Origin: Nitrospinota bacterium
GTDB taxonomy: Bacteria; 2-12-FULL-45-22; JACOWJ01
Reading direction: 5' to 3'
Assembly: GCA_016176845.1 (NCBI GenBank)
Contig: JACOWJ010000006.1
Coordinates: forward strand, 1 to 50,927
Length of the DNA stretch: 50,927 nt
Shown here: positions 26,398 through 36,562 of the stretch, piece by piece
Numbering within the stretch: position 1 is the first letter of the stretch
Layout of the letters: each line of letters begins with the position of its first letter
Position numbers and translations under genes: made by a program
The notes under the pieces: model-generated
The model's input: only the letters and a program-made list of their open reading frames with translations
What the model was told of the DNA's origin: nothing
Databases searched by the model: none

Positions 26398-29300
26398 TAA
26401 AAATTCGGCCAGTAACGCTAATATCCTTCTTTATAGTGGTATGCATTGCCATCATTAGCCTTATTAATTCACTAAGATGGATCAATGAACCCTTTGCAGG
26501 GTTTTTCTTTATGAAAAATTCCATTGTGGCTTCCTCGGGACTTTCTCGTTGGCCCGGAACGAAGGATGGAAAAATCTTTCAAGCGAAAATTATTGAAGTA
26601 GAGGGGCAAAAGGTTCAGAATTCGGAACAAATAAAAGAGATTATTCAAAAAAAATCCGTTGGCGATAATATTTCTTATTTATTTTTCAAAGATAATCAGC
26701 TATTTAGCAGAAGAATACCTTTAATCAATTTTATGTACATAGATTTTCTTTTAATATTTGGCATCTACATTTTAAATGGATTGATTTATGCTTTTGTCGG
26801 CATAAGCGTTTATCATTTAAAACCAGATATGAGTGCCAGCAAGGCGTTATTTATATTTTGCTTAATTTCTTCTTTGTTTGGGCTTACCGCCTGCGATCTT
26901 TATTCTCCATATTGGTTTTTTCGCTTCCACGTTATTTTTGAGGCCTTCTTGCCGGCCACCCTCATTCATTCTGTGCTCACTTTTCCTGAAAAGAAAAGTA
27001 TTATCCATAAACATCCTTCAATTCTATTCAGTCCTTACCTTATATCTTTCATTGCATCGATATTTTATGAAATCTTTTTATACTCCCATTCAGGTTACGT
27101 CTTGATTCATAATTTCAGCGTCTTCTATTTAGGAACGGCTGCCGTTGTTTTTATGATTTTCTCTGCATCTACTTACCTGAAAACGGAATCTGCCCTGATC
27201 AAACAGAAGATCAGGGTGGTTATTTTGGGCTCAGGCATCGCTTTTTTTATTCCCGCCGTAATCATGATCACCTCTGCTATCACAAAGGGAGAAATTGCCT
27301 TAAATACTATTGGCTTCACCGCTTTCATTTTTCCGGTAGCATTAGGATATGCCACGGTAAAACACAATCTATTTGAAGTTGATGTGGTTATCCAACGAAG
27401 TTTATATTATCTATCTCTTACAACTTTAATAATTATTATTTATTTTGGCATGATTATTTCGTTCAATATAGTGTTTTATAGTTCAAATGTGGTTGGAGAT
27501 GTAATTAAATCTCCTGTGGTTTCGTTGTTTTTTATCATCTTTATCCTCCTTCTGCTCAATCCCTTGAAAGAAAGAGCCCAAAGAATCGTAGATCGATTAT
27601 TTTATCGAATAAACTATGATTATCGCACGATCATCGAGAAAGTGAGCTCGGATTTAACGACCCTCTTGAATTTAGAGGAGATCACCGAAAGGATCGTCCA
27701 AACGCTCTCCGAAGTTTTGTTTGCCGAGAGGTGTCTCGTTGTGCTGCGAGAACCAAAGGTCAACGAATACCGCGTCTTTAAATCCAAGGGTTTCGAGGGT
27801 AACGGGTGGGAAAATTTGAAGATTAACCAGAATCACCCCTTAATCGAGAGAATCCGACAAAAAAAACGGGAGATCACCTATTATGATTTTGAACAAGGGA
27901 ATGAGGATCAGCCCATACGAGGAGCAGAGCTGGAAGTCCTGAATCAATTACAAGCCCAACTCATCCTCCCCATATTTTTCAAAGAAGAGTTGGAAGGATT
28001 GTTAATCTTAGGCAGAAAGAAATCAGGAATCTTTTATACCGCAGAGGATCTAGGACTCCTCAAGATCTTAGCTACCGAGGGTGCCATATCCATAGCCAAC
28101 GCCAGGTCATATGAGGAGATTCAGCAGCTGAATTTTAATTTAGAGGATAAAGTCAAACAAAGGACGGAGGAATTGAACAGTAGTAACCAAAAATTGCTGG
28201 AATCTCTTATCAAATTACAGGAGCTCGATAGCCTTAAATCTAAATTCCTGTCCAACGTTAGTCACGAGCTTAGGACACCTCTGACTCTGAACTTAACTCC
28301 AATAAGTTCTATATTGAGAGAAGAAATAGGAAAATTAAACCAAGAGCAAAAAAGCTATTTAGAAGTAATATATCGGAATTCTCTTATCCTTTTAAGACTT
28401 ATCAATGATCTATTGGATATCGCCAAGATTGAAGCGGGAAGTATGAGATTAAATCTCCAAAGGACTGATATCGTTGCCTTTACCCGGAAAATCATTGACT
28501 ATGTGAGGCCGGCGGCAGAACAGAGAGGGATCCCGATCGAATTAAATGCCCCTCCTTCTGCCCTTCCTCTTGAGATCTATTTCGATCCGGGAAAGTTGGA
28601 AAAGGTCTTTCTGAATTTATTGTCGAATGCCTTGAAGTTTACTTCCCGAAATGGCAAAATTCGCGTTGACTTTCTGGAAGACCATCAGGGAGTTTATATT
28701 GGATTCATGGATACGGGAATTGGGATCCCCGAGACGGCGCTGGAAAAAATATTCGATCGGTTTTATCAGGTAGAGGATGCCGATTCTCGGCGAAACCAGG
28801 GAACGGGAATTGGGCTGGCCTTGGCGAAAGAGCTGGTTGATTTACATCAGGGAGAGATCTCGGTAAAGAGCAAAGTGGGCGAGGGAACGACCTTTACGAT
28901 TAAGCTCTTAAAAGGGTTCGATCATTTCCCTTCGGATCAAAGGTCGGATCAAAGGAAGGTAGAGATTGCAGAAACTGAAGGGTCTTACCAGATTCAGGGG
29001 GAAATCCCTATGGAAATTATGGTCCCATCAGAGGAACCTTATTCATTTTCATCCGAAGGGGAAATCTCAGGAGAGAGACGAGATATCCGCCACAAACTGC
29101 TGGTAGTAGAGGACAATCCAGAGATGGCGAAAATAATCATCTCGTTTTTGCAAGATAAATATAAGGTCTTGTGGGCCCAAGATGGTGCTGCGGGTTTGGA
29201 AATGGCACGCAAAGAAGAACCTGATTTGATTATTTCGGATGTCATGATGCCCGTTAAAGATGGCTACCAACTTTGTAAAGAGATCAAAGAGGATGAGAAA

Positions 29301-30326
29301 TTGAGGTTTACTCCAGTAATCCTATTAACCGCCCGTGAAGACATGGTCTCTAAAATTGAGGGCTTAGAATCTGGGGCAAATGACTATTTGCTGAAACCTT
29401 TTGATTCCCGGGAATTGTTAGCGAGAGTCAAGTCTCTTCTGAATCTTCGAGCATTGGAAAAAGAGCTCTATAAATCATATCACGAGATCCAAAAGACCCA
29501 CCAAGAGCTAAAAGCGACTCAAGTACAGTTGCTACATTCCGCTAAGATGTCCTCTTTAGGTCAATTAGTAGCTGGAGTGGCCCATGAACTGAATAACCCT
29601 CTGAGTTTCGTTTATGGTAATCTTCATTTTTTAAAAGAATATGCCAATAACGTGAAAGAGGCCTTACAGGCGCTGGTTGGATTAAATTTTTCTCATAGCG
29701 AAGATCTTGAAAAGATAAAGAAGTTGCGTGAAGAATTCTCTCTCGATTACATCTTAGCAGATCTGGATGAAGTAGTGAAAGGTTGCTATGAAGGAGCCCA
29801 AAGAGCAAAAGAGATCGTGCAGGATCTGAGGACTTTTTCGAGATCGGATGAGGCAGAGGCAAAGCGGATCGATATTCACCAGACAATGAACACTACCCTA
29901 AAATTTCTCGGTAAGACATATAAGAACAAAATAACGCTCCACCTGGACTATGGAGATATTCCCAAAATAGAATGTTACGCTGGACAATTAAATCAGGTTT
30001 TTATGAATATTCTTAGCAATGCAGCCGATGCCATTCAAGGTAAAGGAGATGTATGGATCTCGACCCGCCTTCTCGATGAGTGGGTTGAAATCAAAATAAA
30101 AGATAATGGAATAGGAATTCCTTCAGAACATTTGGACAAGATCTTCGATCCCTTTTTTACGACCAAGGAGGTAGGGAAAGGAACCGGTTTGGGACTCAGT
30201 ATCAGCTACGGAATTATCCAAAAACATGGAGGAAACATCCAGGTGGATAGCCAGGTCGGGGTCGGTACGACGGTCACGATCCAACTACCCATGAAAATAA
30301 CCAGCCAGAGCCTTATTTGTGCTTAG
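26394..30326 (+). CDS. Large hybrid sensor kinase with two kinase cores and a receiver
   Basis: 1310 residues. Seen in order: TM helix (8-26); PDZ-like extracytoplasmic segment (about 60-108, [20 protein letters not shown]); eight or nine further TM helices (about 112-392); GAF-type domain (about 422-570); coiled coil (575-612); HisKA with SHELRTP (His near 623) and ATPase with DTGIGIP and GTGIGLAL; receiver (about 900-1015) with phospho-Asp in LIISDVMMP near 949; a second HisKA with AHELNNP (His near 1064) and second ATPase with DNGIGIP and GTGLGLSI. The two kinases belong to different subtypes. It overlaps lnt by 4 bp and is followed 11 bp later by a sigma54 regulator, its probable target. 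AT-rich codon use. Signal unknown. Confidence 0.88.
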   Translation: MIKIRPVTLISFFIVVCIAIISLINSLRWINEPFAGFFFMKNSIVASSGLSRWPGTKDGKIFQAKIIEVEGQKVQNSEQIKEIIQKKSVGDNISYLFFKDNQLFSRRIPLINFMYIDFLLIFGIYILNGLIYAFVGISVYHLKPDMSASKALFIFCLISSLFGLTACDLYSPYWFFRFHVIFEAFLPATLIHSVLTFPEKKSIIHKHPSILFSPYLISFIASIFYEIFLYSHSGYVLIHNFSVFYLGTAAVVFMIFSASTYLKTESALIKQKIRVVILGSGIAFFIPAVIMITSAITKGEIALNTIGFTAFIFPVALGYATVKHNLFEVDVVIQRSLYYLSLTTLIIIIYFGMIISFNIVFYSSNVVGDVIKSPVVSLFFIIFILLLLNPLKERAQRIVDRLFYRINYDYRTIIEKVSSDLTTLLNLEEITERIVQTLSEVLFAERCLVVLREPKVNEYRVFKSKGFEGNGWENLKINQNHPLIERIRQKKREITYYDFEQGNEDQPIRGAELEVLNQLQAQLILPIFFKEELEGLLILGRKKSGIFYTAEDLGLLKILATEGAISIANARSYEEIQQLNFNLEDKVKQRTEELNSSNQKLLESLIKLQELDSLKSKFLSNVSHELRTPLTLNLTPISSILREEIGKLNQEQKSYLEVIYRNSLILLRLINDLLDIAKIEAGSMRLNLQRTDIVAFTRKIIDYVRPAAEQRGIPIELNAPPSALPLEIYFDPGKLEKVFLNLLSNALKFTSRNGKIRVDFLEDHQGVYIGFMDTGIGIPETALEKIFDRFYQVEDADSRRNQGTGIGLALAKELVDLHQGEISVKSKVGEGTTFTIKLLKGFDHFPSDQRSDQRKVEIAETEGSYQIQGEIPMEIMVPSEEPYSFSSEGEISGERRDIRHKLLVVEDNPEMAKIIISFLQDKYKVLWAQDGAAGLEMARKEEPDLIISDVMMPVKDGYQLCKEIKEDEKLRFTPVILLTAREDMVSKIEGLESGANDYLLKPFDSRELLARVKSLLNLRALEKELYKSYHEIQKTHQELKATQVQLLHSAKMSSLGQLVAGVAHELNNPLSFVYGNLHFLKEYANNVKEALQALVGLNFSHSEDLEKIKKLREEFSLDYILADLDEVVKGCYEGAQRAKEIVQDLRTFSRSDEAEAKRIDIHQTMNTTLKFLGKTYKNKITLHLDYGDIPKIECYAGQLNQVFMNILSNAADAIQGKGDVWISTRLLDEWVEIKIKDNGIGIPSEHLDKIFDPFFTTKEVGKGTGLGLSISYGIIQKHGGNIQVDSQVGVGTTVTIQLPMKITSQSLICA

Positions 30327-30337
30327 GAAAACAGCAT

Positions 30338-31762
30338 ATGGAAAAGAAATATTCGATTCTCATTGTAGATGATGAAATACGAAGTTTAGAGCTATTAGAA
30401 AGGCTTTTGGTTCATGATTATCGCATATTAAAGGCAAAAAACGGCAAGGAAGCTTTAAGAGCTCTTGAGCAGGAAAAGGTCGAAATGGCCATTGTCGATC
30501 AAAGAATGCCGGAGATGACGGGGATCGAATTTTTTGAAAAGACTTTAGAGCAACATCCTTATATGATAAAAATTCTTCTAACTGCCTATACCGATGTCGA
30601 TGCCTTGATAGATGCGATAAATAAAGGTAGAGTATACAAATATATCACCAAGCCATGGGATCCCAATGAGTTTAAAGTTATCGTTAAAAGGGCTTTAGAA
30701 TATTATGATTTAACTTTGGAAAATATCCGATTGAATGAGGAGCTGACGATAGCCTATGAAAAACTCAAGAAGGATTATAATTATTTGCAAAAGGAACTGG
30801 AAGGCACTCATAAGTTTGATCAAATCATAACCGTCAGCCCCACCATGCAGAAGATCTTTAGGGAATTGGAGAAGATCATCGATTCGTCGATAACGGTGTT
30901 GATTCTGGGAGAGACTGGAACGGGAAAGGAGCTGGTTGCCCAGACGATTCACTACAATAGCCCCCGGAAGAGCCAAAAATTTGTGGCTCAAAACTGTGGA
31001 AGTTTGCCCGAGACTCTTTTGGAAAGCGAGCTCTTTGGCTATAAAAAGGGATCGTTCACCGGAGCCGTAGCGGATAAGAAGGGGCTGTTGGAAATAGCCG
31101 ATAAGGGGACTGTCTTCTTGGATGAGATTGGAGAAACCTCTCCCGCCATGCAGGTAAGATTGCTAAGGTTCCTTGAAGAAGGGGAGATAAGACCGATCGG
31201 TAGTGAAAGCGTTAAAAAGCTCGATGTTAGAGTGATCTCCGCGACCAATAAAGATCTTTTTGAAGAAGTCGCGGCAGGAAGATTTCGCAAAGATTTATAC
31301 TATCGGTTGAGCACCTTTCCGATCATACTTCCCCCTTTAAGGGAGCGGAAAGAGGATATCCCTCTTTTATCCGAGCATTTTTTACTGAAGTACAGCCGGA
31401 AAACCCAAAAATACTTGCACGGATTCAGCCCGGAGGCCTTGTCTTTCTTAGAAATGTACGATTTTCCCGGCAATATCCGTGAATTAGAAAATGAGGTTGA
31501 AAGGGCGGTAGCTTTGGCTGAACCGGGAACTTTCATCAGTCCGGACCTTTTATCGGATCGCGTTCGAGGCCATCAGAAAGAGATTGACTGGCTCCTAAAC
31601 AAAGAAGGCAAGCTCACTGAAAAGGTAGAATTGCTTGAGCGGAGAATCATTGAAAAGCTCCTCAATGATTTTCATGGGAACAAAAGCGAAGTGGCCCGGC
31701 AACTTGGCCTCAGTCGGCTGGGGTTAAGAAAGAAAATGGCCCGATATGGCTTGAAAAAATGA
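30338..31762 (+). CDS. Sigma54-dependent response regulator (NtrC family)
   Basis: 474 residues: receiver (1-120) with VDD acidic pair, phospho-Asp in MAIVDQRMPEM near 53 and Lys in YITKPW; a connecting coiled coil; AAA+ domain with Walker A GETGTGKE near 191; and a Fis-type helix-turn-helix at the C terminus (NKSEVARQLGLSRLGLRKKMARYG in two parts). The sigma54-contact loop reads GSFTGA in place of GAFTGA, a variant known in some members. ATG at 30338 follows AGGA; a TTG 21 bp upstream is less likely. Encoded with the double-core kinase. It should activate sigma54 promoters, none of which I could identify in this window. Confidence 0.9.
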   Translation: MEKKYSILIVDDEIRSLELLERLLVHDYRILKAKNGKEALRALEQEKVEMAIVDQRMPEMTGIEFFEKTLEQHPYMIKILLTAYTDVDALIDAINKGRVYKYITKPWDPNEFKVIVKRALEYYDLTLENIRLNEELTIAYEKLKKDYNYLQKELEGTHKFDQIITVSPTMQKIFRELEKIIDSSITVLILGETGTGKELVAQTIHYNSPRKSQKFVAQNCGSLPETLLESELFGYKKGSFTGAVADKKGLLEIADKGTVFLDEIGETSPAMQVRLLRFLEEGEIRPIGSESVKKLDVRVISATNKDLFEEVAAGRFRKDLYYRLSTFPIILPPLRERKEDIPLLSEHFLLKYSRKTQKYLHGFSPEALSFLEMYDFPGNIRELENEVERAVALAEPGTFISPDLLSDRVRGHQKEIDWLLNKEGKLTEKVELLERRIIEKLLNDFHGNKSEVARQLGLSRLGLRKKMARYGLKK

Positions 31763-31988
31763 CCCGGATTGATCGGTCAATCTGCAACTCTCCCTCCCAA
31801 CCCTGCCCTGGTTACTTGATTACCAAACCCGAGCCTCAAAAAGTTCTTCTCGCTGAAAAAAGCCGCGAGAGGGCCGTGCCGCAAGCGAGGCATCTCAACT
31901 GCTAACCTTCATACCATCCCAAACTGGCAACCAAGTTGCCATCCCTAAAACAGTTCAAAGTCTCGAATCCCGCACCCACTAAGGACTG
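31763..31988 (+). other. Gene-free spacer after the response regulator
   Basis: Contains a small GATTGA/TCAATC stem (near 31768), a TGGCAA/TTGCCA hairpin (near 31924) and a segment near 31951-31977 (TTCAAAGTCTCGAATCCC, then GCACCCAC) that looks like a degenerate tRNA T-arm and acceptor end. No terminator with a T run and no gene are seen. Confidence 0.4.
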
Positions 31989-32075
31989 GCGACCAAATAA
32001 CTTTCCCATGGTCGAATGGGATAATAGGTTTTAAGTTTTAAGTTTTAGGTTTTAGGGCTTAAAACTTAAAACCTA
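31989..32075 (+). repeat. 87-bp dispersed repeat, copy 1, with TAAGTTT foldback
   Basis: Identical over 87 bp to 46070-46156. It contains a TCCCAT/ATGGGA stem and then a longer inverted repeat built of TAAGTTT/TAGGTTT heptads (TAGGTTTTAAG...CTTAAAACCTA). It is followed by GC-rich CCGCAGAG/CTCTGCGG inverted sequence to 32140. The remaining gap to 32323 has no recognised feature. Confidence 0.92.
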
Positions 32076-32323
32076 AAGGCCGCAGAGAAGAGGGAAAGCG
32101 GGTTGTCTCTGCGCTCTCCGCGCCCTCTGCGGTTTAATTGGACACCCTACAAACCATTAGAAGTTATGGCACGCAATATGCTCTTATAGGTTGAAGGCTG
32201 CTGGCAAAAATGAAGAATCAATGGCTGTATTCAACCATCGCTCGGTCACCGGACCAACGGAATGGAATCCGGGCGCGGACGAGGTAGGCTCTCCGCAAAC
32301 TTTTGCACAGGGAGGTTCCGACC

Positions 32324-34073
32324 ATGGATCTGTCATCCAGTGATCTCACTCATAGCACACCCGGTCTTCAGCTAGAAGGGGAGGGGATGCCCTACCCCCT
32401 CTTTGCCGGAAAACTGATCCGACCCCGGGAGGATCTGCTCCGACCGCCAGTCTTCCATTCCGACCGTGCAGAGGACATCCACCAGCTCATCCACCAACAA
32501 CGAGAGATGTGCGTGGATGCGATCATCGACGAGGTCCTTCCCGTCCCTCATGGCAACCGGCAGGGATTGACCTACGGCCAGCTGGCCATGGGCCTCCTGG
32601 CCTATATCCTGACCCAACGTGACCATCGGATCTCGACCCTGGAGGCGTGGGCCCGGCCTCGACTGCGCTGTCTCAGCCTGGCCTTTGGGGCCCCTGTTGG
32701 GCCCAAGGACTTCACGGATGACCGCATCGAAGACCTGCTGGCCCGGCTGGGAGACCGCAAGGCTCGCCCCTGGGAGCAGATCGAAGAGCGGCTCGGACAA
32801 CATCTGGTTCGGGCCTACCCCCTGCCCATGGAGACGGGCCATCTCGATGGGGCCGACGCTCCGATCCATTCCCGGATCGAAGCAGAGCGGGCGCCGATCC
32901 GATTCGGCCGGTTCGTTGAACTGTTGGGGAAGCTCGATCCGGCCGGCATTCCCCTGGCGACCGCAATGCTTCCGAGCGGCCAAGTCGATGCTCCCCCTTA
33001 TCTGCCGGCCTGGCGGAGGATGGTAGATGGGATCGGGCGGCCTGACTTCCTGTTGGTGGCCGATGGCAAGTTCTCCAGCCTCTCCAATCGCGCCCAGGTC
33101 CAAGAGGGCGGGGGCTTTTATCTGGCGCCCATGCCAGCCACCGGCGAGGTCCCGGACCTGCTTCGCCGGTGGGTGCTCGATCCTCCCTGCTCCATCCAGT
33201 CCCTGCGTCCATCGGAGGAGTCCGCCGACACTGGGGAGAGATGGCACGGCTTGGAGCTCTGCCGGCCGATGCGATGGCAAGGCCTCCACGCCGGGAAGGG
33301 CGTGGAGTGGACCGAGCGATGGCTGCTCATCCATGACCAGGCCTCTGCCGACAGAGAGCTGGCGGGATTCCGGGACCGCCTGAATCGGGCCGAGGAGGCC
33401 CTGGAGAAGCTGGCCCAGCGGCCCGGCACAGACCCCGATCTCCTGGCCTGGAAGGCCCAGGCCGTTTTGTATCACTTCGGGATGGTCCCCTTCCTGTCTA
33501 TCAACCTGGAGGAGCAGGTCGAACGAGCGCAACGTTACCTGGGACGGGGGAGGCCGGGCCCCAACCGCCCAACGCGCTGGGTGGAAGAGCGTGTCCTGCG
33601 GCTGGGCTTCAGCCGAAAGAGCGCTGCCCTGGAAGAGTTTGGAAGGCTGGCCGGCTGGGGCATCTATGTGACCAACGCCCCGGCCGAGCGGTTGAGCCTG
33701 TCGGAGGTCCTTCGTTATTGGGCCCACTGGCAGCCGGAGCGAGGGTTCTATCGGCTTAAGGGACGCCCGTTGTCCGCTGCCCCCCTCTACCTGAGAGACC
33801 CGGGGCACATCCGAGGCCTGATGGTGCTGCTGGAGATTGCCCTTCGAGTGCTGCCGCTGGTCGAGCTCGAGCATCGTCGCCCACGACAGGCCGTCCCTAA
33901 GTACAACTCCCCAGAATTCAGTGCTCAGGAGGGTGAGATTGCTTCGCTTCGCTCGCAATGACAAAATCAGGTCATTGCGAGGAGCGCCAGCGACGAAGCA
34001 ATCTCTAACCGGACACCATCTTGCGTGGAGTTGTACCAAGACTTTGGCTGGCCTTTACGAAGTAAACCCATAA
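32324..34073 (+). pseudogene. IS1634-like transposase, split by a foldback element
   Basis: ATG at 32324 follows AGGGAGG. About 526 residues of an IS4-superfamily, IS1634-like DDE transposase are readable with candidate Asp in GHLDGAD, Asp in LLVADGKF and Glu in PERGFYRLKG near the C-terminal YLRDPGHIRGLMVLLEIAL. At 33902 the frame runs into a MITE copy and ends with non-family residues at 33961. Beyond the element (34036-34073) the sequence reads TKTLAGLYEVNP, resembling the family's TLAGLYxGNP end, though in a frame shifted by one base. So the gene is interrupted and decayed, not active. The terminal inverted repeats of the original IS were not found. Confidence 0.75.
33902..34035. mobile_element. 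MITE-like foldback element, copy 2, inside transposase gene
   Basis: 134 bp with ends TACAACTCC and GTGGAGTTGTA and the same palindromic core as copy 1. Left flank CCTAAG and right flank CCAAGACTTTGG are joined across a TA. It disrupts the 3' end of the IS1634-like transposase gene. Confidence 0.88.
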
Positions 34074-34122
34074 TATCGATCCGCGCGATAAAATACCCGT
34101 TTAGCCACAGAGGCGCAGAGAT

Positions 34123-34201
34123 TTTACCGTGAAAATGTCCGAGTCTTCCGGGAGCCATTTTCATTCCCGGGGGCGGCCAATTTCGGTTGGCCATGTCGGT
34201 T
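34123..34201 (+). repeat. Dispersed about 80-bp repeat, copy 2, nested in CAGAGG inverted repeat
   Basis: Second copy of the 24722-24801 repeat (starts TTTACCGTGAAAATG, ends GGCCAA/TTGGCC stem and TGTCGGTT). Here it sits between the arms of another inverted repeat: CCACAGAGGCGCAGAG (34105-34120) and CTCTGCGTCTCTGTGCCTC (34215-34233). No gene lies in 34074-34509. Confidence 0.78.
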
Positions 34202-34326
34202 TCAAAAGTTTTCCCTCTGCGTCTCTGTGCCTCTGCGGTTACCCCAATAGGCCTCTGACCTCTGCCCCCTCATCTCTTAAATTATAATTGAGGACATGGA
34301 TCTTTACCGATTTTGAGGGCTTGGCG

Positions 34327-34403
34327 CCAGGGATTAGGGAAAACTCTTCTTCACGAGCCCCTAATCCCTGATCCCTAATTCGACCCTATAGGAATTTCTT
34401 TTT
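34327..34403 (-). repeat. AGGGATT heptad foldback with AAATTCCTATA tag, minus orientation
   Basis: Read on the minus strand: AAGAAATTCCTATAGGG tag first, then TTAGGGATCAGGGATTAGG, loop GTGAAGAAGAG and CCCTAATCCCTGG. The loop matches that of the element at 43634. It is followed at 34418-34480 by C-run/G-run stems and a CAAGGGGGGGTAATT direct repeat. Confidence 0.82.
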
Positions 34404-34509
34404 TCAGCGAAGACTCCCCCATCCCTCCCCCCTTACGAAGGGGGGGCAAGGGGGGGTAATTCAAGGGGGGGTAATTCAAGGAGAGCCTGAAAGGGAGGTT
34501 TGCCGTGAG

Positions 34510-35157
34510 ATGCAGCCCGTATTTAGAGACAGAGAAGAGGCCGGAGAAAAGCTGGCGGAAAGGCTAGCCGGGTATGAGGAGGGCGAGGTCATCGTGTTGG
34601 CCATCCCTCGGGGAGGGGTGCCGGTCGCTTATCAGATTGTCAAGAGACTGAAGGTCCCTCTGGATCTGATCCTCCTGCGGAAACTGCCCATCCCGTGGGA
34701 GCCGGAAGCCGGCTTTGGCGCTATCGCCGCCGATGGGACATGGGTCCTGAACCAGTCCATGGTCAAGCAATTGGGGCTTACGGACGCCCAGATCGAAAGG
34801 ATTGCCGCCAGGGTCCTGGAAGAGGTCGAACGGCGGAGGGATAAATACCTGCAGGGCCGGGAACCCCTCGAGATCCAAGACAGGATGGTTATCCTGGTGG
34901 ATGACGGCCTGGCCACCGGTTATACTATGATTGCAGCGATCGAAGTGGCAAGGAAGAAAGGGGCCCGGAAGGTGATCGTGGCCACCCCGGTTAGCCCTCT
35001 CAGCACCTATCATCGGGTGGCCTCTCGGGCCGATGAGCTCGTCTGCTTGATGATCACCGAGGCCTCTCCCTTCGCCGTTGCCAGCTTCTATCAAAGCTTT
35101 CCGGACATGACCGACGATGAAGTTCTGGAATACTTGAAACCGACATGCCCAAGTTAG
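34510..35157 (+). CDS. Phosphoribosyltransferase family protein
   Basis: 215 residues, type I PRTase fold. The PRPP-binding loop VILVDDGLATGYTM is near residues 127-140, and the N-terminal IPRGGVPVAYQI matches the stand-alone PRT proteins often encoded beside stress or dienelactone-hydrolase genes. The acceptor base is unknown. A GGGAGG ribosome site lies 12 nt before the ATG. The last codons (PTCPS) and TAG stop fall into the start of an AAGTTAGGGG repeat element, so the natural C terminus may have been altered. Confidence 0.82.
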   Translation: MQPVFRDREEAGEKLAERLAGYEEGEVIVLAIPRGGVPVAYQIVKRLKVPLDLILLRKLPIPWEPEAGFGAIAADGTWVLNQSMVKQLGLTDAQIERIAARVLEEVERRRDKYLQGREPLEIQDRMVILVDDGLATGYTMIAAIEVARKKGARKVIVATPVSPLSTYHRVASRADELVCLMITEASPFAVASFYQSFPDMTDDEVLEYLKPTCPS

Positions 35158-35322
35158 GGGACAGGTCACAGGGGACAGGGGATCGTCACTCCTTCCCCTT
35201 GTCCTTTGCCTCTTGTCTCCCGTTCATTTTCTCATCCTGTCCATACAGATTATTGGGACCCTATCCCCTGTCCCCTGTCCCCTGTTCCCTGTCCCCTGTC
35301 CCCTGTTCCCTGTCCCCTAACT
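35151..35322 (+). repeat. ACAGGGG heptad foldback element
   Basis: Left arm AAGTTAGGGGACAGG (35151-35165) continues with GACAGGGGA units; right arm 35265-35322 is a long array of CCCTGTC/CCCTGTT heptads ending CCTGTCCCCTAACTT, the exact complement of the left end. The loop of about 80 bp has no gene. The element provides the stop codon of the phosphoribosyltransferase gene. Confidence 0.92.
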
Positions 35323-35362
35323 TGATCCGTCCCCGGGAATGAAAATGGCCCGACCGGCAGCG

Positions 35363-36550
35363 TCACTCGGACGGCCACGGGGGCAATGTGCAGCGCAGGG
35401 GCTTATCTTGCCGATACCCCAGGGCGTACTGGGCCTGGAGGAGCTCGTGGATCTCGTTGGTCCCCTCGTAGATCGTAGTCCCTCGGGCATTGCGGAAATA
35501 ACGCTCTACCGGGTAACGGCTGAAGTAGCCGTTCGCTCCATGGATCTGGATGGCATCGTTGGCGGCCTCGAAGGCCGCATTGCAGTTGACCCACTTGGCC
35601 AGGGCGGTCTCGCGGGTGTGACGGATCCCCTGGTTCTTGAGCCAGCCCGCGTGATAATAGAGCAGCCTGCCCGAGTCGCGGGCGGCCACCATCTTGGCGA
35701 TCATTCGCTGCACCAGTTGGTGCTCCCCAATGGGACGACCAAAGGTCTTCCGCTCGTTGGCATATTGGACGCTTGCCTCCAGGCAGGCGCAAATGATCCC
35801 CACGGCCCCCGAGGCCAGGGTGTAACGGCCGTTATCCAGAGCCGACATGGCGATCTTGAAGCCTTCCCCCTCTTGCCCCAAGAGGTTCTCCGCGGGCACG
35901 GGGACATCCTTCAAAAAGAGCCCGCCCGTGTTGCCCGCCCGGACGCCCAGCTTGCCTTTGATGGTCCCGCTGGAGATCCCAAAGCCCCTCTCGACGATAA
36001 AGGCCGAAATGCCATGATGCCCCTTGGATTTGTCGGTATAAGCGAAGACCAGAAAATGATCTGCCACATCGGCCAGGGAGATCCAGAACTTGGATCCGTT
36101 GAGGAGGTAATGATCTCCCTGCCGGCAGGCCGTGCTCTCGATCGCCGCCGCATCGCTTCCCGCCCCCGGCTCGGTCAGGGCGTAGGCCGCGATCTTCTCT
36201 CCCCGGGCCTGCGGGACGAGGTAGCGATGTTTCTGCTCTTCGGTGCCCCATTGGAGGAGGGTCAGGCTGTTGAGGGCCGTATGGACTGCCAGGACCACCC
36301 GGGCCGAGGTATCCACCCGCTCGAGCTCCTCGCAGGCCAGGCCAAAGCTGATGTAATCCTCCCCCAGCCCCCCGTACCTCTCGGGCAGGCAGATCCCCAG
36401 CAGGCCCCGTTTTCCCATGGACCGGATCATCGGGGTGCTGTGCTCACCCCTGGCATCTAGCTCGGGGATCAGAGGGGCGATCTCCTTTTCGGCGAACTCC
36501 CGGACAGTGGTCCGCATTCGTTGGTGGGCCTCGGTCAGCGTGAAATCCAT
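35363..36550 (-). CDS. Acyl-CoA dehydrogenase
   Basis: 395-residue FAD-dependent acyl-CoA dehydrogenase that introduces the alpha,beta double bond into acyl-CoA and passes electrons to ETF. Family motifs: YALTEPGAGSDAAAI near residue 125 (flavin/substrate loop), FWISLADVADHFLVFA, and the C-terminal RNARGTTIYEGTNEIHELL in which Glu of YEGTNE is the usual catalytic base. AAGGGGGAG lies just before the ATG. The gene is 12 bp downstream of the nicotinamidase gene, probably co-transcribed. Chain-length specificity cannot be told. Confidence 0.92.
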   Translation of the reverse strand: MDFTLTEAHQRMRTTVREFAEKEIAPLIPELDARGEHSTPMIRSMGKRGLLGICLPERYGGLGEDYISFGLACEELERVDTSARVVLAVHTALNSLTLLQWGTEEQKHRYLVPQARGEKIAAYALTEPGAGSDAAAIESTACRQGDHYLLNGSKFWISLADVADHFLVFAYTDKSKGHHGISAFIVERGFGISSGTIKGKLGVRAGNTGGLFLKDVPVPAENLLGQEGEGFKIAMSALDNGRYTLASGAVGIICACLEASVQYANERKTFGRPIGEHQLVQRMIAKMVAARDSGRLLYYHAGWLKNQGIRHTRETALAKWVNCNAAFEAANDAIQIHGANGYFSRYPVERYFRNARGTTIYEGTNEIHELLQAQYALGYRQDKPLRCTLPPWPSE

Positions 36551-36562
36551 GGGCTCCCCCTT

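Noticed and set aside
31951-31977. tRNA 3' end or attachment site
   Set aside because: Only a T-arm and acceptor-like fragment with mismatches; no cloverleaf, no integrase nearby and no matching second copy noticed.
32372-34039. 555-codon open frame antisense to the transposase
   Set aside because: No domain pattern; the sense strand matches the IS1634-like family.
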